Shown: in pieces, positions 1-6,954 of the stretch
Layout of the letters: each line of letters starts with the position of its first letter
How positions within the stretch are numbered: the first letter of the stretch is position 1
Assembly (NCBI GenBank): GCA_902779455.1
Contig: CACZBS010000009.1
Coordinates: forward strand, 27,858 to 91,857
DNA from: an uncultured Prevotellaceae bacterium
Lineage (GTDB): Bacteria; Bacteroidota; Bacteroidia; Bacteroidales; Bacteroidaceae
DNA: 64,000 nucleotides
Reading direction: 5' to 3'
The notes under the pieces: generated by a model
Told to the model about the DNA's origin: nothing
The model's input: the letters and a program-made list of their open reading frames with translations, nothing else
Databases searched by the model: none
Program-made: the position numbers and the translations under genes

Positions 1-1279
1 CCTTCTTCTCGTCGCTGACGGCGAGGGCGCCCTTCTGGACGAAGCGCACCTTGGGCGTGATGAGGATCTCGTCCTTGAGCAGGCGGGTGACGGTGCGCTC
101 CAGCCGCTGCAGGTCGCGATAGTCGTCGGTGAAGAGCTGGCCCAGCTCTACGTCGATGGTCATGGTGTCGCCGGCGTCGGTGGTGTCGAGGGTGATGAGG
201 TAGTCGGTGGATAGCTCCTGGAACTTGAGCAGGATCTTCTCGATCTGGATGGGGAAGATGTTGACGCCCTTGAGGATGATCATGTCGTCGGAGCGGCCCT
301 GCAGGCGGGCGATGCGTCGATGGGTGCGGCCGCAGGGGCACGTGCCGGGCAGGATGCGGGTCAGGTCGCGGGTGCGATAGCGCAGCAGCGGCATGGCCTC
401 GCGGTTGATGGTGGTCAGCACGAGCTCGCCCATCTCTCCGTCGGGCACAGGCTCGAGCGTCACGGGGTCGATGATCTCGACGATGAAGTAGTCCTCCCAG
501 ATGTGCAGTCCGTCCTGCTCCGGACATTCGAAGGCGACGCCCGGGCCCATCATCTCGGAGATGCCGTAGGAGTTGTAGGCACGGACGCCCAGGTTCTGCT
601 CGATGCGCTGTCGCTGCTCCTCGCTGTGCGGCTCGGCGCCGATGCAGAGGACGCGCAGGCTGGTGTCGCGGCGCGGGTCGACGCCCTCGGCCTTCATCAC
701 CTCATAGATGCGCGAGGCATAAGAGGGTATGGCGTGGAGGACGGTGGTGCCGAAGTCGCGGATGAACTTGATCTGGCGCGTCGTGTTGCCGGCGGCGGCA
801 GGGACGGTGAGCATGCCGACGCGCTCGGCACCGTACTGGAAGCCCAGTCCGGCGGTGAACATGCCGTAGCCGGCCGAGTTCTGGAAGACGTCGTCGGGCC
901 TGGAGCCCACCATCCACAGGCAGCGGGCGACGGCCTCGGCCCACTCGTGGAGGTCGCGCTCCGTGTGGAGCACGACGGTGGGGTTGCCCGTGGTGCCGCT
1001 CGAGGAGTGCAGGCGGGTGCACTGTCTGAGGGGCACGCAGGCGAGTCCGAAGGGATAGTTCTCGCGGAGGTCCTCCTTGGTGGTGAAGGGCAGTCGGCGG
1101 ACGTCGTCGAGGGTGCGTATGTCGTCGGGCGTGATGCCCAGCTCGTTGAAGCGCCGCTGATAGAAGGCGTTGTTCATGCACAGGCCGAGCGTCTTCTTCA
1201 GCCGCTCCATCTGGAGGGCCTCGAGGTCCTGGCGCGGCATGGTCTCAATCTCTGGATGTAAGTAGGGGCTATAGTCCAT
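1..1279 (-). CDS. paaK: Phenylacetate-CoA ligase (copy 1), 3' end outside window
   Basis: AMP-forming aryl-CoA ligase that activates phenylacetate or a related arylacetate with ATP and CoA in the cytoplasm. The reading frame starts at the ATG whose first base is 1279 (MDYSPYLHPE) and stays open to the window edge, giving 426 residues without a stop. The adenylation P-loop SSSGTTGNPTV lies near residues 92-102, a YGISEMMGPG motif follows in the middle, and the family's RYRTRD and GRSDDMIILKG motifs are near the end. The family is usually about 430 residues, so very little is missing. It is a paralogue of the ligase at 4251-5558 and lies beside a PLP aminotransferase and iorA/iorB, fitting conversion of aryl amino acids to arylacetates. 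A predicted promoter at 1552-1583 gives it a long leader that contains a G-rich element. Confidence 0.93.
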   Translation of the reverse strand, partial: MDYSPYLHPEIETMPRQDLEALQMERLKKTLGLCMNNAFYQRRFNELGITPDDIRTLDDVRRLPFTTKEDLRENYPFGLACVPLRQCTRLHSSSGTTGNPTVVLHTERDLHEWAEAVARCLWMVGSRPDDVFQNSAGYGMFTAGLGFQYGAERVGMLTVPAAAGNTTRQIKFIRDFGTTVLHAIPSYASRIYEVMKAEGVDPRRDTSLRVLCIGAEPHSEEQRQRIEQNLGVRAYNSYGISEMMGPGVAFECPEQDGLHIWEDYFIVEIIDPVTLEPVPDGEMGELVLTTINREAMPLLRYRTRDLTRILPGTCPCGRTHRRIARLQGRSDDMIILKGVNIFPIQIEKILLKFQELSTDYLITLDTTDAGDTMTIDVELGQLFTDDYRDLQRLERTVTRLLKDEILITPKVRFVQKGALAVSDEKK

Positions 1280-1354
1280 TGTCGTTTTCTCTTGTATTGT
1301 TTGGTTGCGTTACTATAGGTTGGAATTTCTTTAAATAAGTTGGTATGAGAAAGT

Positions 1355-1510
1355 TACAGACCCCACCCCCCAACCCCTCCCCTTGAAGGGAGGGGAGTAG
1401 CCTCCCCCGACCCCTCCAAAGGAGGGGAGTGGCTACCGCCCTGCTCGTAGGGAATGACGGCGCAGCTGCTCCCCTCCCCTCAAGGGGAGGGGTCGGGGGT
1501 GGGGTCTGTA
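1355..1510. repeat. Full-length G-rich inverted-terminal element, copy R1
   Basis: A 156-bp element begins with TACAGACCCC and ends with its exact reverse complement GGGGTCTGTA. The interior holds CCCCTCCCCTTGAAGGG-type hairpins. The right end carries four G runs (4, 4, 5 and 4 Gs separated by 1-2 nt), a canonical quadruplex pattern. It matches the element at 58870-59024 almost base for base. It lies between the predicted promoter of the phenylacetate-CoA ligase and its start codon. Confidence 0.85.
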
Positions 1511-1551
1511 TCTTTACTCATTCGTCCTAAGTTTTTACTAAATAGCTCGGG

Positions 1552-1583
1552 CAAAGTTACGAAAAAGATACAGAAACGCCAAA
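1552..1583 (-). promoter_or_regulatory. Predicted Bacteroidetes promoter for phenylacetate-CoA ligase copy 1
   Basis: On the minus strand TTTG is followed after 20 nt by TAACTTTG, matching the -33 TTTG / -7 TAnnTTTG consensus of the Bacteroidetes primary sigma factor. The leader to the start at 1279 would be about 265 nt and would include the G-rich element. Confidence 0.6.
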
Positions 1584-1660
1584 CATTTATGCGGGAAATG
1601 CGGGGAAAGACTACTAAAACGGAAGCCTAATGAATAAATAAACGTTCGTAGGTTCGATTG

Positions 1661-1800
1661 AGGAGTTTAGGAGTTTTTTTTAAGGGAGTTTAGGAGTTTG
1701 GGAGTTTAGGAGTTTAGACGATAGACAAAGACCTGCAAGTCATGGCTCAGAACTATCGTCTAAACTCCTAAACTCCCAAACTCCTAAACTCCTTAAAAAA
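1661..1800. repeat. Hairpin with 8-nt tandem-repeat arms (GAGTTTAG word)
   Basis: The left arm at about 1674-1724 is built from GAGTTTAG/GAGTTTGG words. The right arm at 1753-1800 is its reverse complement with one extra base on the left side. The loop is 28 nt. A further partial arm precedes it at 1661-1673. It ends three bases before the aminotransferase stop codon, so it may also act as that gene's transcript end. The stretch between this and the G-rich element (1511-1660) shows only the promoter noted above. Confidence 0.8.
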
Positions 1801-1803
1801 TCC

Positions 1804-3117
1804 TTATGCTGGGTGATTCTCAGCGAAGACGGCCATGCGCTCGTCGAGCTGGGCGTACTGGTGGTCCTCGATGAAGGAGGTGCAGACGCGCAGACCCTCC
1901 TGATGGGAGCCAGTGGTGATGAGGCAGATGGCCGAGACACCATAGTACATCAGCTCGCGGGCCAGCTCGCCCGAGGTCATGCCGCGATAGCCGATGGTGA
2001 AGTAGAAACCGTCGGCGATGGGCTGGTCGAGGTCGCGGTCGTAGACGATGTGGAATCCGTGGCGCAGGAAGATCTCCTTCAGCTTGTGGGCCCGCTCGCC
2101 ATAGACACGGATGTCGTCGCGGAAGCGATACTGGCCGTCGCAGGCCGCCCGCATCATGGCTGCCATGGCATACTGGGCCGAGTGGCTGGTGCCAGAGGAG
2201 AGGGCGTAGAGCATGCGGGTGGAGAAGACGAGACCGAAGGGCAGACCCTCGTAGCGCTGGGCCAGGTCGGGATAGTGGCGATGGAAGAGGCTGTCGCTGA
2301 TGCAGACGACGCCGATGCGCTCGCCGGCATACGAGAAGGCCTTCGAGCCGGAGATGAGCAGCATGTAGTTCTCGGTGTAGCGGGCCACGGTGGGCTGATA
2401 GGGCGGCTGGAAGGGCACGGAGAGGTCCTGACGGAAGTCCATGGCGAAGTAGGCCAGGTCTTCCATGACGATGGCGTCATACTTCGTGGCCAGTCGGCCG
2501 ATGATCTCGAGCTCCTGCTCCGTCAGACAGATCCACGACGGGTTGTTGGGGTTCGAGTAGACGATGGCGCAGATGCGGCCCGTCGCGAGATAGCTCTCGA
2601 GCTTGGCCTCGAGGCGCTCGCCGCGATAGTCGTAGACGTCGAACGTCTCATAGCGGACGCCCTGCACCTGCAGCTGCATCTTCTGGACGGGGAAGCCCGG
2701 GTCGATGAACAGCACGGTGTCGCGGCGGCGGTCGGCCTGCGAGCAGGTGAGGAACGAGGCAAACGTGCCCTGCATCGAGCCGCACACGGGCACGCAGCCC
2801 TCGGCCTTGATGTCGACGCCGATGAAGGCCTTGACGAAGCGCGAGGCCTGCTGCTTCAGCTCGGGCAGACCCTGGATGTCGGGGTAGGAGTGGGCGATGC
2901 CGTCCTGGAGCGCCTTGATCTGGGCGTCGACGCCCACCTGTGCGGCGGGCAGTCCGGGGATGCCCATCTCCATCTTGATGAACTCCACGCCGCTCTGCTT
3001 CTCGGCCATGGCGGCCACCTGCTTCACCTCGCGGATGGTGGCTTTGGCAAAGTCCTTGATGCCCAGCTCGCTGACAAGCTGGTCGACGATTTCCTTCTTG
3101 ATAGGTGTTGGTTTCAT
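1804..3117 (-). CDS. PLP-dependent aminotransferase, class I/II
   Basis: Fold-type I aminotransferase of 437 residues, probably acting on an aromatic or other bulky amino acid in the cytoplasm. Visible family features are the NPNNPS substrate/PLP loop at residues 189-194, an acidic residue near D220 in VMEDLAYFAMD that would bind the pyridine nitrogen, and SGSKAFSYAGERIG with K259 as the probable Schiff-base lysine. The start MKPTPIKKEI is the only good one and lies 57 nt below a predicted promoter -7 box. The neighbours (two arylacetate-CoA ligases and indolepyruvate oxidoreductase) suggest it supplies arylpyruvates, but that role is inferred from context. The exact amino-acid specificity cannot be read from the sequence. 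Confidence 0.88.
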   Translation of the reverse strand: MKPTPIKKEIVDQLVSELGIKDFAKATIREVKQVAAMAEKQSGVEFIKMEMGIPGLPAAQVGVDAQIKALQDGIAHSYPDIQGLPELKQQASRFVKAFIGVDIKAEGCVPVCGSMQGTFASFLTCSQADRRRDTVLFIDPGFPVQKMQLQVQGVRYETFDVYDYRGERLEAKLESYLATGRICAIVYSNPNNPSWICLTEQELEIIGRLATKYDAIVMEDLAYFAMDFRQDLSVPFQPPYQPTVARYTENYMLLISGSKAFSYAGERIGVVCISDSLFHRHYPDLAQRYEGLPFGLVFSTRMLYALSSGTSHSAQYAMAAMMRAACDGQYRFRDDIRVYGERAHKLKEIFLRHGFHIVYDRDLDQPIADGFYFTIGYRGMTSGELARELMYYGVSAICLITTGSHQEGLRVCTSFIEDHQYAQLDERMAVFAENHPA

Positions 3118-3173
3118 AGTCCTTAGTTGTTTGATATTATATTAATGTTAACGTCTTGCCGATATTGACCCCG

Positions 3174-3204
3174 CAAAGTTAAGCAATTTTTCCGTAACGG
3201 CAAA
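3174..3204 (-). promoter_or_regulatory. Predicted promoter of the aminotransferase gene
   Basis: On the minus strand TTTG is followed after 19 nt by TAACTTTG, a complete -33/-7 pair, 57 nt from the start codon at 3117. Confidence 0.65.
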
Positions 3205-3362
3205 GCATTTGACCGAAAAATGACTCAAAACCGTCCGGCCTGTTTGGCAGAAAGTGGCGCTTCTCGAAGGTAATATAGGGGTATATTACTTTCAAAAAGC
3301 GCCGTTTTGCCCTTTTTGCTCCTTTTTTGGGCGGATGGTCATGGGGTATCGGATTTTTTGTT

Positions 3363-3370
3363 TATATTTG
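3363..3370 (+). promoter_or_regulatory. Possible -7 box for the small lipoprotein gene
   Basis: TATATTTG fits the TAnnTTTG consensus, but no TTTG is found at the proper distance upstream. The leader to 3559 would be about 180 nt and would contain the hairpin at 3413-3516. Confidence 0.4.
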
Positions 3371-3412
3371 CATCAGAATCAGTAACAGATGGCTCATAAG
3401 AATTATATGAAA

Positions 3413-3516
3413 GATTACATGGTTTATTCATGCTTATTACATGTAGCGTCGCAGACAATAAGATATATTTCTGCCTGCGGCGCTACATGTAATGCTCATG
3501 AATGGGCCATGTAATG
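3413..3516. repeat. Hairpin with ATTACATG/ATTCATG repeated arms
   Basis: The 42-nt left arm (3413-3454) and right arm (3475-3516) are reverse complements with a handful of mismatches, around a 20-nt loop. Each arm holds ATTACATG, ATTCATG and ATTACATG at 10-13 nt spacing. It lies upstream of the lipoprotein gene at 3559. Confidence 0.8.
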
Positions 3517-3558
3517 ACTCATGAATATTACGACCTATAATATATCGGAATTGTAAAG

Positions 3559-3894
3559 ATGAAAAGGAAGAGCATGATTTTTGCGGCCTTGGCGGTCAGC
3601 ATCGGCCTGGGGGCATGCGGCAACAAGGCTTCGCGGGTGGTGGAGGAGACGCCGCTGGATCTCCCCGAAGTGGAGGAGACGGTGACGCCGCCGAGCGACT
3701 CCATGAGTCCCTCCTCAACTTCGGAGAGGCCGGGCAAGGTCGTCGCCACCCCGCCGCCGACATACGAATCGTCCGACGACGACGTCGACGATGATGACAA
3801 TATGCGGGGCTTCGACCCTGCGTCGGAGGACGACATGGACGACAACGGGATGAGCCGCTATATGGAAAACTACGACGAAGAGGGCTGGAACTGA
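3559..3894 (+). CDS. Small acidic lipoprotein of unknown function
   Basis: A 111-residue protein with a basic N-terminus, a hydrophobic core and a lipobox ending LGAC at about residue 20, so it should be lipid-anchored in the envelope. The mature part is rich in Glu, Asp, Ser, Thr and Pro, including the run SSDDDVDDDD near residues 71-80, and is probably disordered. The last thirty residues (from MRGFDPASEDD to DEEGWN) look less repetitive. No enzymatic motif is visible. It stands alone between a hairpin repeat and an AraC remnant, so context gives no function. Signal peptide, lipobox and frame make it a likely real gene. Confidence 0.7.
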   Translation: MKRKSMIFAALAVSIGLGACGNKASRVVEETPLDLPEVEETVTPPSDSMSPSSTSERPGKVVATPPPTYESSDDDVDDDDNMRGFDPASEDDMDDNGMSRYMENYDEEGWN

Positions 3895-3978
3895 CCCGTG
3901 GCCTGCCGCTCGGCCGAGCGATACTCTGAGGGCGTCATGCCGAAGCGGTATTTCGTTCTTGAGAATCCGTGTAATGTA
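3886..3978 (-). pseudogene. Remnant of an AraC-family regulator C-terminus
   Basis: Minus-strand translation gives GFSRTKYRFGMTPSEYR followed by a short tail. The RFGMTPSEYR part is the standard end of the second helix-turn-helix of AraC/XylS regulators, and GFS resembles the start of that motif with about six residues missing between. The rest of the gene is absent and the fragment runs into the end of the lipoprotein gene. It is read as a deletion remnant, not a working gene. Confidence 0.55.
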
Positions 3979-4012
3979 AAAATAATTCGTACTGGTTGAG
4001 GCTTGGATTGTT

Positions 4013-4135
4013 CGTACCGCTTCGCGGTCTTGCTAAAACAAAATAAAACAAATAAAAACCCCAAAAACAGTCATAAATGGTTTATAATTGTTTTTCTGGT
4101 TTTTATTTGTTTTTGTAGGACCGCGAAGCTGTATA
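4013..4135. repeat. A-rich inverted repeat without gene, related to that around the GxxExxY gene
   Basis: The left arm at 4019-4060 starts GCTTCGCGGTCTTGCT and continues with an A-rich stretch built from AAAACAAAATAAAAC-type words. The right arm at 4098-4129 is its imperfect reverse complement. Read inward, both arms end in CAAATAAAAACC. The left border ACCGC-TTC-GCGGTCT closely matches ACCGC-AA-GCGGTCT at 6360-6374, the border of the GxxExxY element. Confidence 0.7.
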
Positions 4136-4186
4136 ACGCAGGGTCTATGATGTGATAAAAAAATTTTTGGAACGAAGGAGGGAAGT

Positions 4187-4249
4187 TACAGACCCCACCC
4201 CCGACCCCTCCCCTTGAAGTGAGGGGAGGGGTCGGGGGTGGGGTCTGTA
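4187..4249. repeat. G-rich element, palindromic pair of ends (R2)
   Basis: TACAGACCCC and the following C-rich arm (4187-4215) are mirrored exactly by the G-rich arm ending GGGGTCTGTA (4221-4249), with only about 5 nt between. It is what remains if two end modules of the 155-bp element are joined without its middle. It finishes one base before the stop codon of the ligase at 4251 and may serve as its terminator. Confidence 0.8.
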
Positions 4250-4250
4250 T

Positions 4251-5558
4251 TTATAGCTTGCGCAAGTCAATGACATGGGCGCTCTTGCCTTGCGAGCGTT
4301 CGATGGTGTTCGGCGCCTTCAGCTGCACCTTGGCGGCGATGCTGAGCACGCTCTTCAGCCGTGAGGCCAACCGCTTCTCGAGGGCGGCCACGGCGGCGGG
4401 CGTGTCGAACGTGCTGGTCAGGTAGTCCTGGCGCAGCTCCACCTGCACCTGCAGCGTGTCGAGGTTGTTCACGCGGTCGACCACCAGCATGTAGCGCGGA
4501 GCCACTTCGGGCATCGACAGCACGACGCTCTCCACCTGCGAGGGGAAGACGTTGATGCCGCGGATGATGAGCATGTCGTCCGAACGGCCCTGGATGCGGC
4601 TCATGCGGACGCTCGTGCGGCCGCAGTCGCACTGGCCCTCCATCAGCGAGCAGAGGTCGCGCGTGCGATAGCGCAGCACGGGCATGCCCTCCTTGGTCAG
4701 GGTGGTGAAGACCAGCTCGCCTGTCTGGCCGTAGGGTAGTGGCTCGAGGGTCGTCGGGTTGATGATCTCGGGGTAGAAGTGGTCCTCGCAGATGTGGCTG
4801 CCGTGCTGCATCTGACATTCGTAGCTGACGCTCGGTCCCATCACCTCGCTGAGACCGTAGAGGTTGTAGCCCCTGAGCCCCAGCCGCTCCTGAATCTCCT
4901 GGCGCATCTGCTCCGTCCACGGCTCAGCGCCGAAGGCTCCGACGCGCAGGCGGATCTGATCCTTCGAGATGCCCATCTTGTCCATCGTCTCAGCCAGATA
5001 GAGGGCATACGACGGCGTGCAGGCAATGCCCGTGATGCCGAGGTCGCGGATGAGCTTGAGGTGCTTCTCCGTGTTGCCCGTCGAGGCCGGCACGACTGAT
5101 GCGCCGATCTTCTCGACGCCGTTGTGGGCGCCCAGTCCGCCGGTGAACAGTCCGTAGCCGTAGGAGACGGAGAAGATGTCGTCGCGCGTCACGCCGTAGG
5201 CCGTCAGACAACGGGCCATGCACTCGCTCCAGACGCCGATGTCCTTGCGGGTGTAGCCCACGATGGTGGGGTTGCCGGTGGTGCCGCTGCTGGCGTGGAA
5301 TCGGATGATCTCGCTCTGCGGCGCGGCCTGCAGTCCGCAGGGATAGTTGTCGCGCAGGTCCTTCTTCGTGGTGAAAGGCAGCTTGGTGATGTCTTCAATC
5401 GTCTGGATGTCGTCAGGCACGAGGTCCAGTTCTTGCAGCTTATGGCGGTAGAACGGCACGTTGTGATAGACATATTCCACGATTTTGTGCAATCTTTTAC
5501 CTTGTAGCGCGCTCATCTCGTCGCGGCTCATGCATTCCTTGTTGGGATTCCAAATCAT
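4251..5558 (-). CDS. paaK: Phenylacetate-CoA ligase (copy 2)
   Basis: AMP-forming arylacetate-CoA ligase of 435 residues, the usual family length. The start is placed at MIWNPNKECM because the longer open frame upstream crosses the predicted -7 box at 5646-5653. Motifs seen are ASSGTTGNPT near residue 95, YGLSEVMGPS in the middle, RYRTRD, and GRSDDMLIIRGINVFPSQ near residue 325. It lies downstream of iorA and iorB in the same orientation. Indolepyruvate-type oxidoreductases make aryl-acetyl-CoA, and a ligase run in reverse can yield arylacetate plus ATP, so the pair makes metabolic sense. A hairpin at 5706-5748 and the -7 box suggest it may be transcribed partly on its own. Confidence 0.93.
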   Translation of the reverse strand: MIWNPNKECMSRDEMSALQGKRLHKIVEYVYHNVPFYRHKLQELDLVPDDIQTIEDITKLPFTTKKDLRDNYPCGLQAAPQSEIIRFHASSGTTGNPTIVGYTRKDIGVWSECMARCLTAYGVTRDDIFSVSYGYGLFTGGLGAHNGVEKIGASVVPASTGNTEKHLKLIRDLGITGIACTPSYALYLAETMDKMGISKDQIRLRVGAFGAEPWTEQMRQEIQERLGLRGYNLYGLSEVMGPSVSYECQMQHGSHICEDHFYPEIINPTTLEPLPYGQTGELVFTTLTKEGMPVLRYRTRDLCSLMEGQCDCGRTSVRMSRIQGRSDDMLIIRGINVFPSQVESVVLSMPEVAPRYMLVVDRVNNLDTLQVQVELRQDYLTSTFDTPAAVAALEKRLASRLKSVLSIAAKVQLKAPNTIERSQGKSAHVIDLRKL

Positions 5559-5645
5559 AATCTTGTTCGTTTTTTGTGTGATGCTCCTATTGAATAATGG
5601 CGGTGTTTGCTTGGCTGTGGGCACGCCAGCCCGCTTATTAATCGG

Positions 5646-5653
5646 CAAAATTA
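5646..5653 (-). promoter_or_regulatory. Possible -7 box for phenylacetate-CoA ligase copy 2
   Basis: TAATTTTG on the minus strand matches TAnnTTTG and lies about 90 nt upstream of the start at 5558. No clear TTTG at -33 was found. Confidence 0.4.
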
Positions 5654-5705
5654 AGAAAAAACGTGGTAATACAGACGCCTGCGTTTGTTAAAAATCAATA
5701 AATAT

Positions 5706-5748
5706 AAGAAAGGCTGCGTTCCTGAGGGACAGAAACGCAGTCTTTCTT
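5706..5748 (-). terminator. Hairpin downstream of iorB
   Basis: AAGAAAGGCTGCGTT (5706-5720) pairs with AACGCAGTCTTTCTT (5734-5748) over 15 positions with one G-T pair. On the minus strand it starts 24 nt after the iorB stop and is followed by AT-rich sequence. It fits a transcription terminator or processing site between iorB and the downstream ligase. Confidence 0.55.
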
Positions 5749-5771
5749 GCATGTTTATGTAATCCTGGAGA

Positions 5772-6344
5772 TTACTTCTGAGCCTCGCGTCCCAGGGCCA
5801 AGGCCTTGATGTTAGCCTCGACGACGGCGTCGCCCTTGCGTCCGAAGACGCGGCGGATGGCGTCCTCCAGCTTCTCGTATTCGATGCCGAGGGCCTTCTG
5901 AGCAGCGCCCAGCAGGATGACGTTGGCCGAGCGGCTGATGCCGTTGTCCTTGGCCATCTGCTCAATGTCGATGGCGATGACGTTCTTGATCTTGGCCAGG
6001 TCGCCGCGGATGACGTCCATGTCGGGATAGTTGGGGATGTTGACGAAGGGCGTCGACGAGGTGATAATCCATCCCTCCTTCGAGAGGTAGGGCAGGTAGC
6101 GCAGGGCCTCCATGGGCTCCATCGAAATGATGACGTCGGCCCCGCCCTTGGCGATGAGGTCGCTCGAGATGGGGTCGCTCGAGATGCGCAGGTTCGACTG
6201 CACGTCGCCGCCGCGCTGGCTCATGCCGTGCACCTCGGCCTGCTTGATGTAAAGGTTCTCGTTCATGGCAGCCTCGCCGATGATCGTTGCGATGGAGAGG
6301 ATGCCTTGTCCTCCCACGCCGCAAAGGATAATATCTGTCTTCAT
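5772..6344 (-). CDS. iorB: Indolepyruvate ferredoxin oxidoreductase, beta (gamma-domain) subunit
   Basis: A 190-residue subunit of the cytoplasmic 2-oxoacid:ferredoxin oxidoreductase that decarboxylates arylpyruvates to aryl-acetyl-CoA. The N-terminal GVGGQG at residues 9-14 and the conserved region around SQRGGDVQSNLR are typical of the family. The start MKTDIILCGVGGQG is chosen because the longer open frame runs back through an A-rich repeat and would add a meaningless hydrophobic stretch. The alpha subunit gene lies upstream at 6955-8562. Normally the two would be adjacent, but here a 610-bp gap holding a GxxExxY gene separates them. Confidence 0.92.
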   Translation of the reverse strand: MKTDIILCGVGGQGILSIATIIGEAAMNENLYIKQAEVHGMSQRGGDVQSNLRISSDPISSDLIAKGGADVIISMEPMEALRYLPYLSKEGWIITSSTPFVNIPNYPDMDVIRGDLAKIKNVIAIDIEQMAKDNGISRSANVILLGAAQKALGIEYEKLEDAIRRVFGRKGDAVVEANIKALALGREAQK

Positions 6345-6359
6345 AATCTTCTTTATTTT

Positions 6360-6418
6360 AACCGCAAGCGGTCTGTAAAAAAACAAGATAAAACAAAATA
6401 AAACAAGAAAAAACAACG
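6360..6418. repeat. A-rich inverted repeat, left border of the GxxExxY element
   Basis: A short ACCGC-AA-GCGGT hairpin is followed by an A-rich tract (CTGTAAAAAAACAAG, then AACAAAATAAAACAAG). It is the approximate inverse of 6892-6950 on the other side of the GxxExxY gene. It has the same layout as the arm of the gene-less element at 4019-4060. Confidence 0.7.
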
Positions 6419-6440
6419 TCTCTGTTTATCCGGATTCCAG

Positions 6441-6878
6441 TTAGAAGTAGCTGATGGTCCGGTCGTCTGGATTATAGTAATACTTTTCACATTCATCCAT
6501 GACAGGTGCAAAGTTATAGAGTATTCCAATCCTCTTGCCAGAGGCCCGCATGTAGTTCCATAGTTGCAGTCGCTCATGAATGCCAATCTTTTCAATGGCT
6601 TTACATTCCAATAGGATTTTGTCCTTGCAGAGGAAATCGACAAACAGTCTGTGTTGCAACTTTATTCCTCTGAATGTAGGCGTGAAGTAATACTCTTTCA
6701 CGTGCTTGATGCCTGCCTGTTCAAATGCTATTTTCAAAGAATCCTGATAGATATACTCAGTCAGTTCTGGACCTTGTTCCTGATGGACTGCCTGGCAGCA
6801 CCCTATGACATCGAAAACGAACCTCCTTAACTTTTCGGCCAATTCCGTCTCGAGTTTTTGTTTCTCCAAAATAAGCAT
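6441..6878 (-). CDS. GxxExxY protein, PD-(D/E)XK nuclease-like
   Basis: A 145-residue protein of the GxxExxY family, which belongs to the PD-(D/E)XK nuclease superfamily and has no established physiological role. The signature appears as GPELTEYIYQ near residues 36-45. The acidic and lysine residues expected for the nuclease core are seen in FVDFLCKDKILLECKAIEK. It lies in the iorA-iorB gap, in the same orientation, with A-rich inverted repeats on both sides. Its codons are less GC-rich than those of its neighbours, consistent with transfer. An intact frame and conserved core suggest it is functional, but whether it cuts DNA or helps move the element is unknown. Confidence 0.82.
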   Translation of the reverse strand: MLILEKQKLETELAEKLRRFVFDVIGCCQAVHQEQGPELTEYIYQDSLKIAFEQAGIKHVKEYYFTPTFRGIKLQHRLFVDFLCKDKILLECKAIEKIGIHERLQLWNYMRASGKRIGILYNFAPVMDECEKYYYNPDDRTISYF

Positions 6879-6891
6879 TTGTGAATACCGA

Positions 6892-6950
6892 ATGTTTTTT
6901 CTTGTTTTCTTTTGTTTTTATTTGTTTTTTGTCAGACGCCTTTGGCGTTA
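6892..6950. repeat. A-rich inverted repeat, right border of the GxxExxY element
   Basis: The T-rich tract (TTTTTTCTTGTTTTC, then TTTATTTGTTTTTTGTC) followed by AGACGCC-TTT-GGCGT is the approximate reverse complement of the left border at 6360-6418. Its inner part shares CAAATAAAAAC with the gene-less element at 4098-4129. It ends a few bases before the iorA stop codon. Confidence 0.7.
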
Positions 6951-6954
6951 ATTC

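Noticed and set aside
6345-6416. N-terminal extension of iorB as a membrane anchor
   Set aside because: The extra hydrophobic residues are translated from the A-rich inverted repeat; the conserved protein begins at the methionine at 6344.
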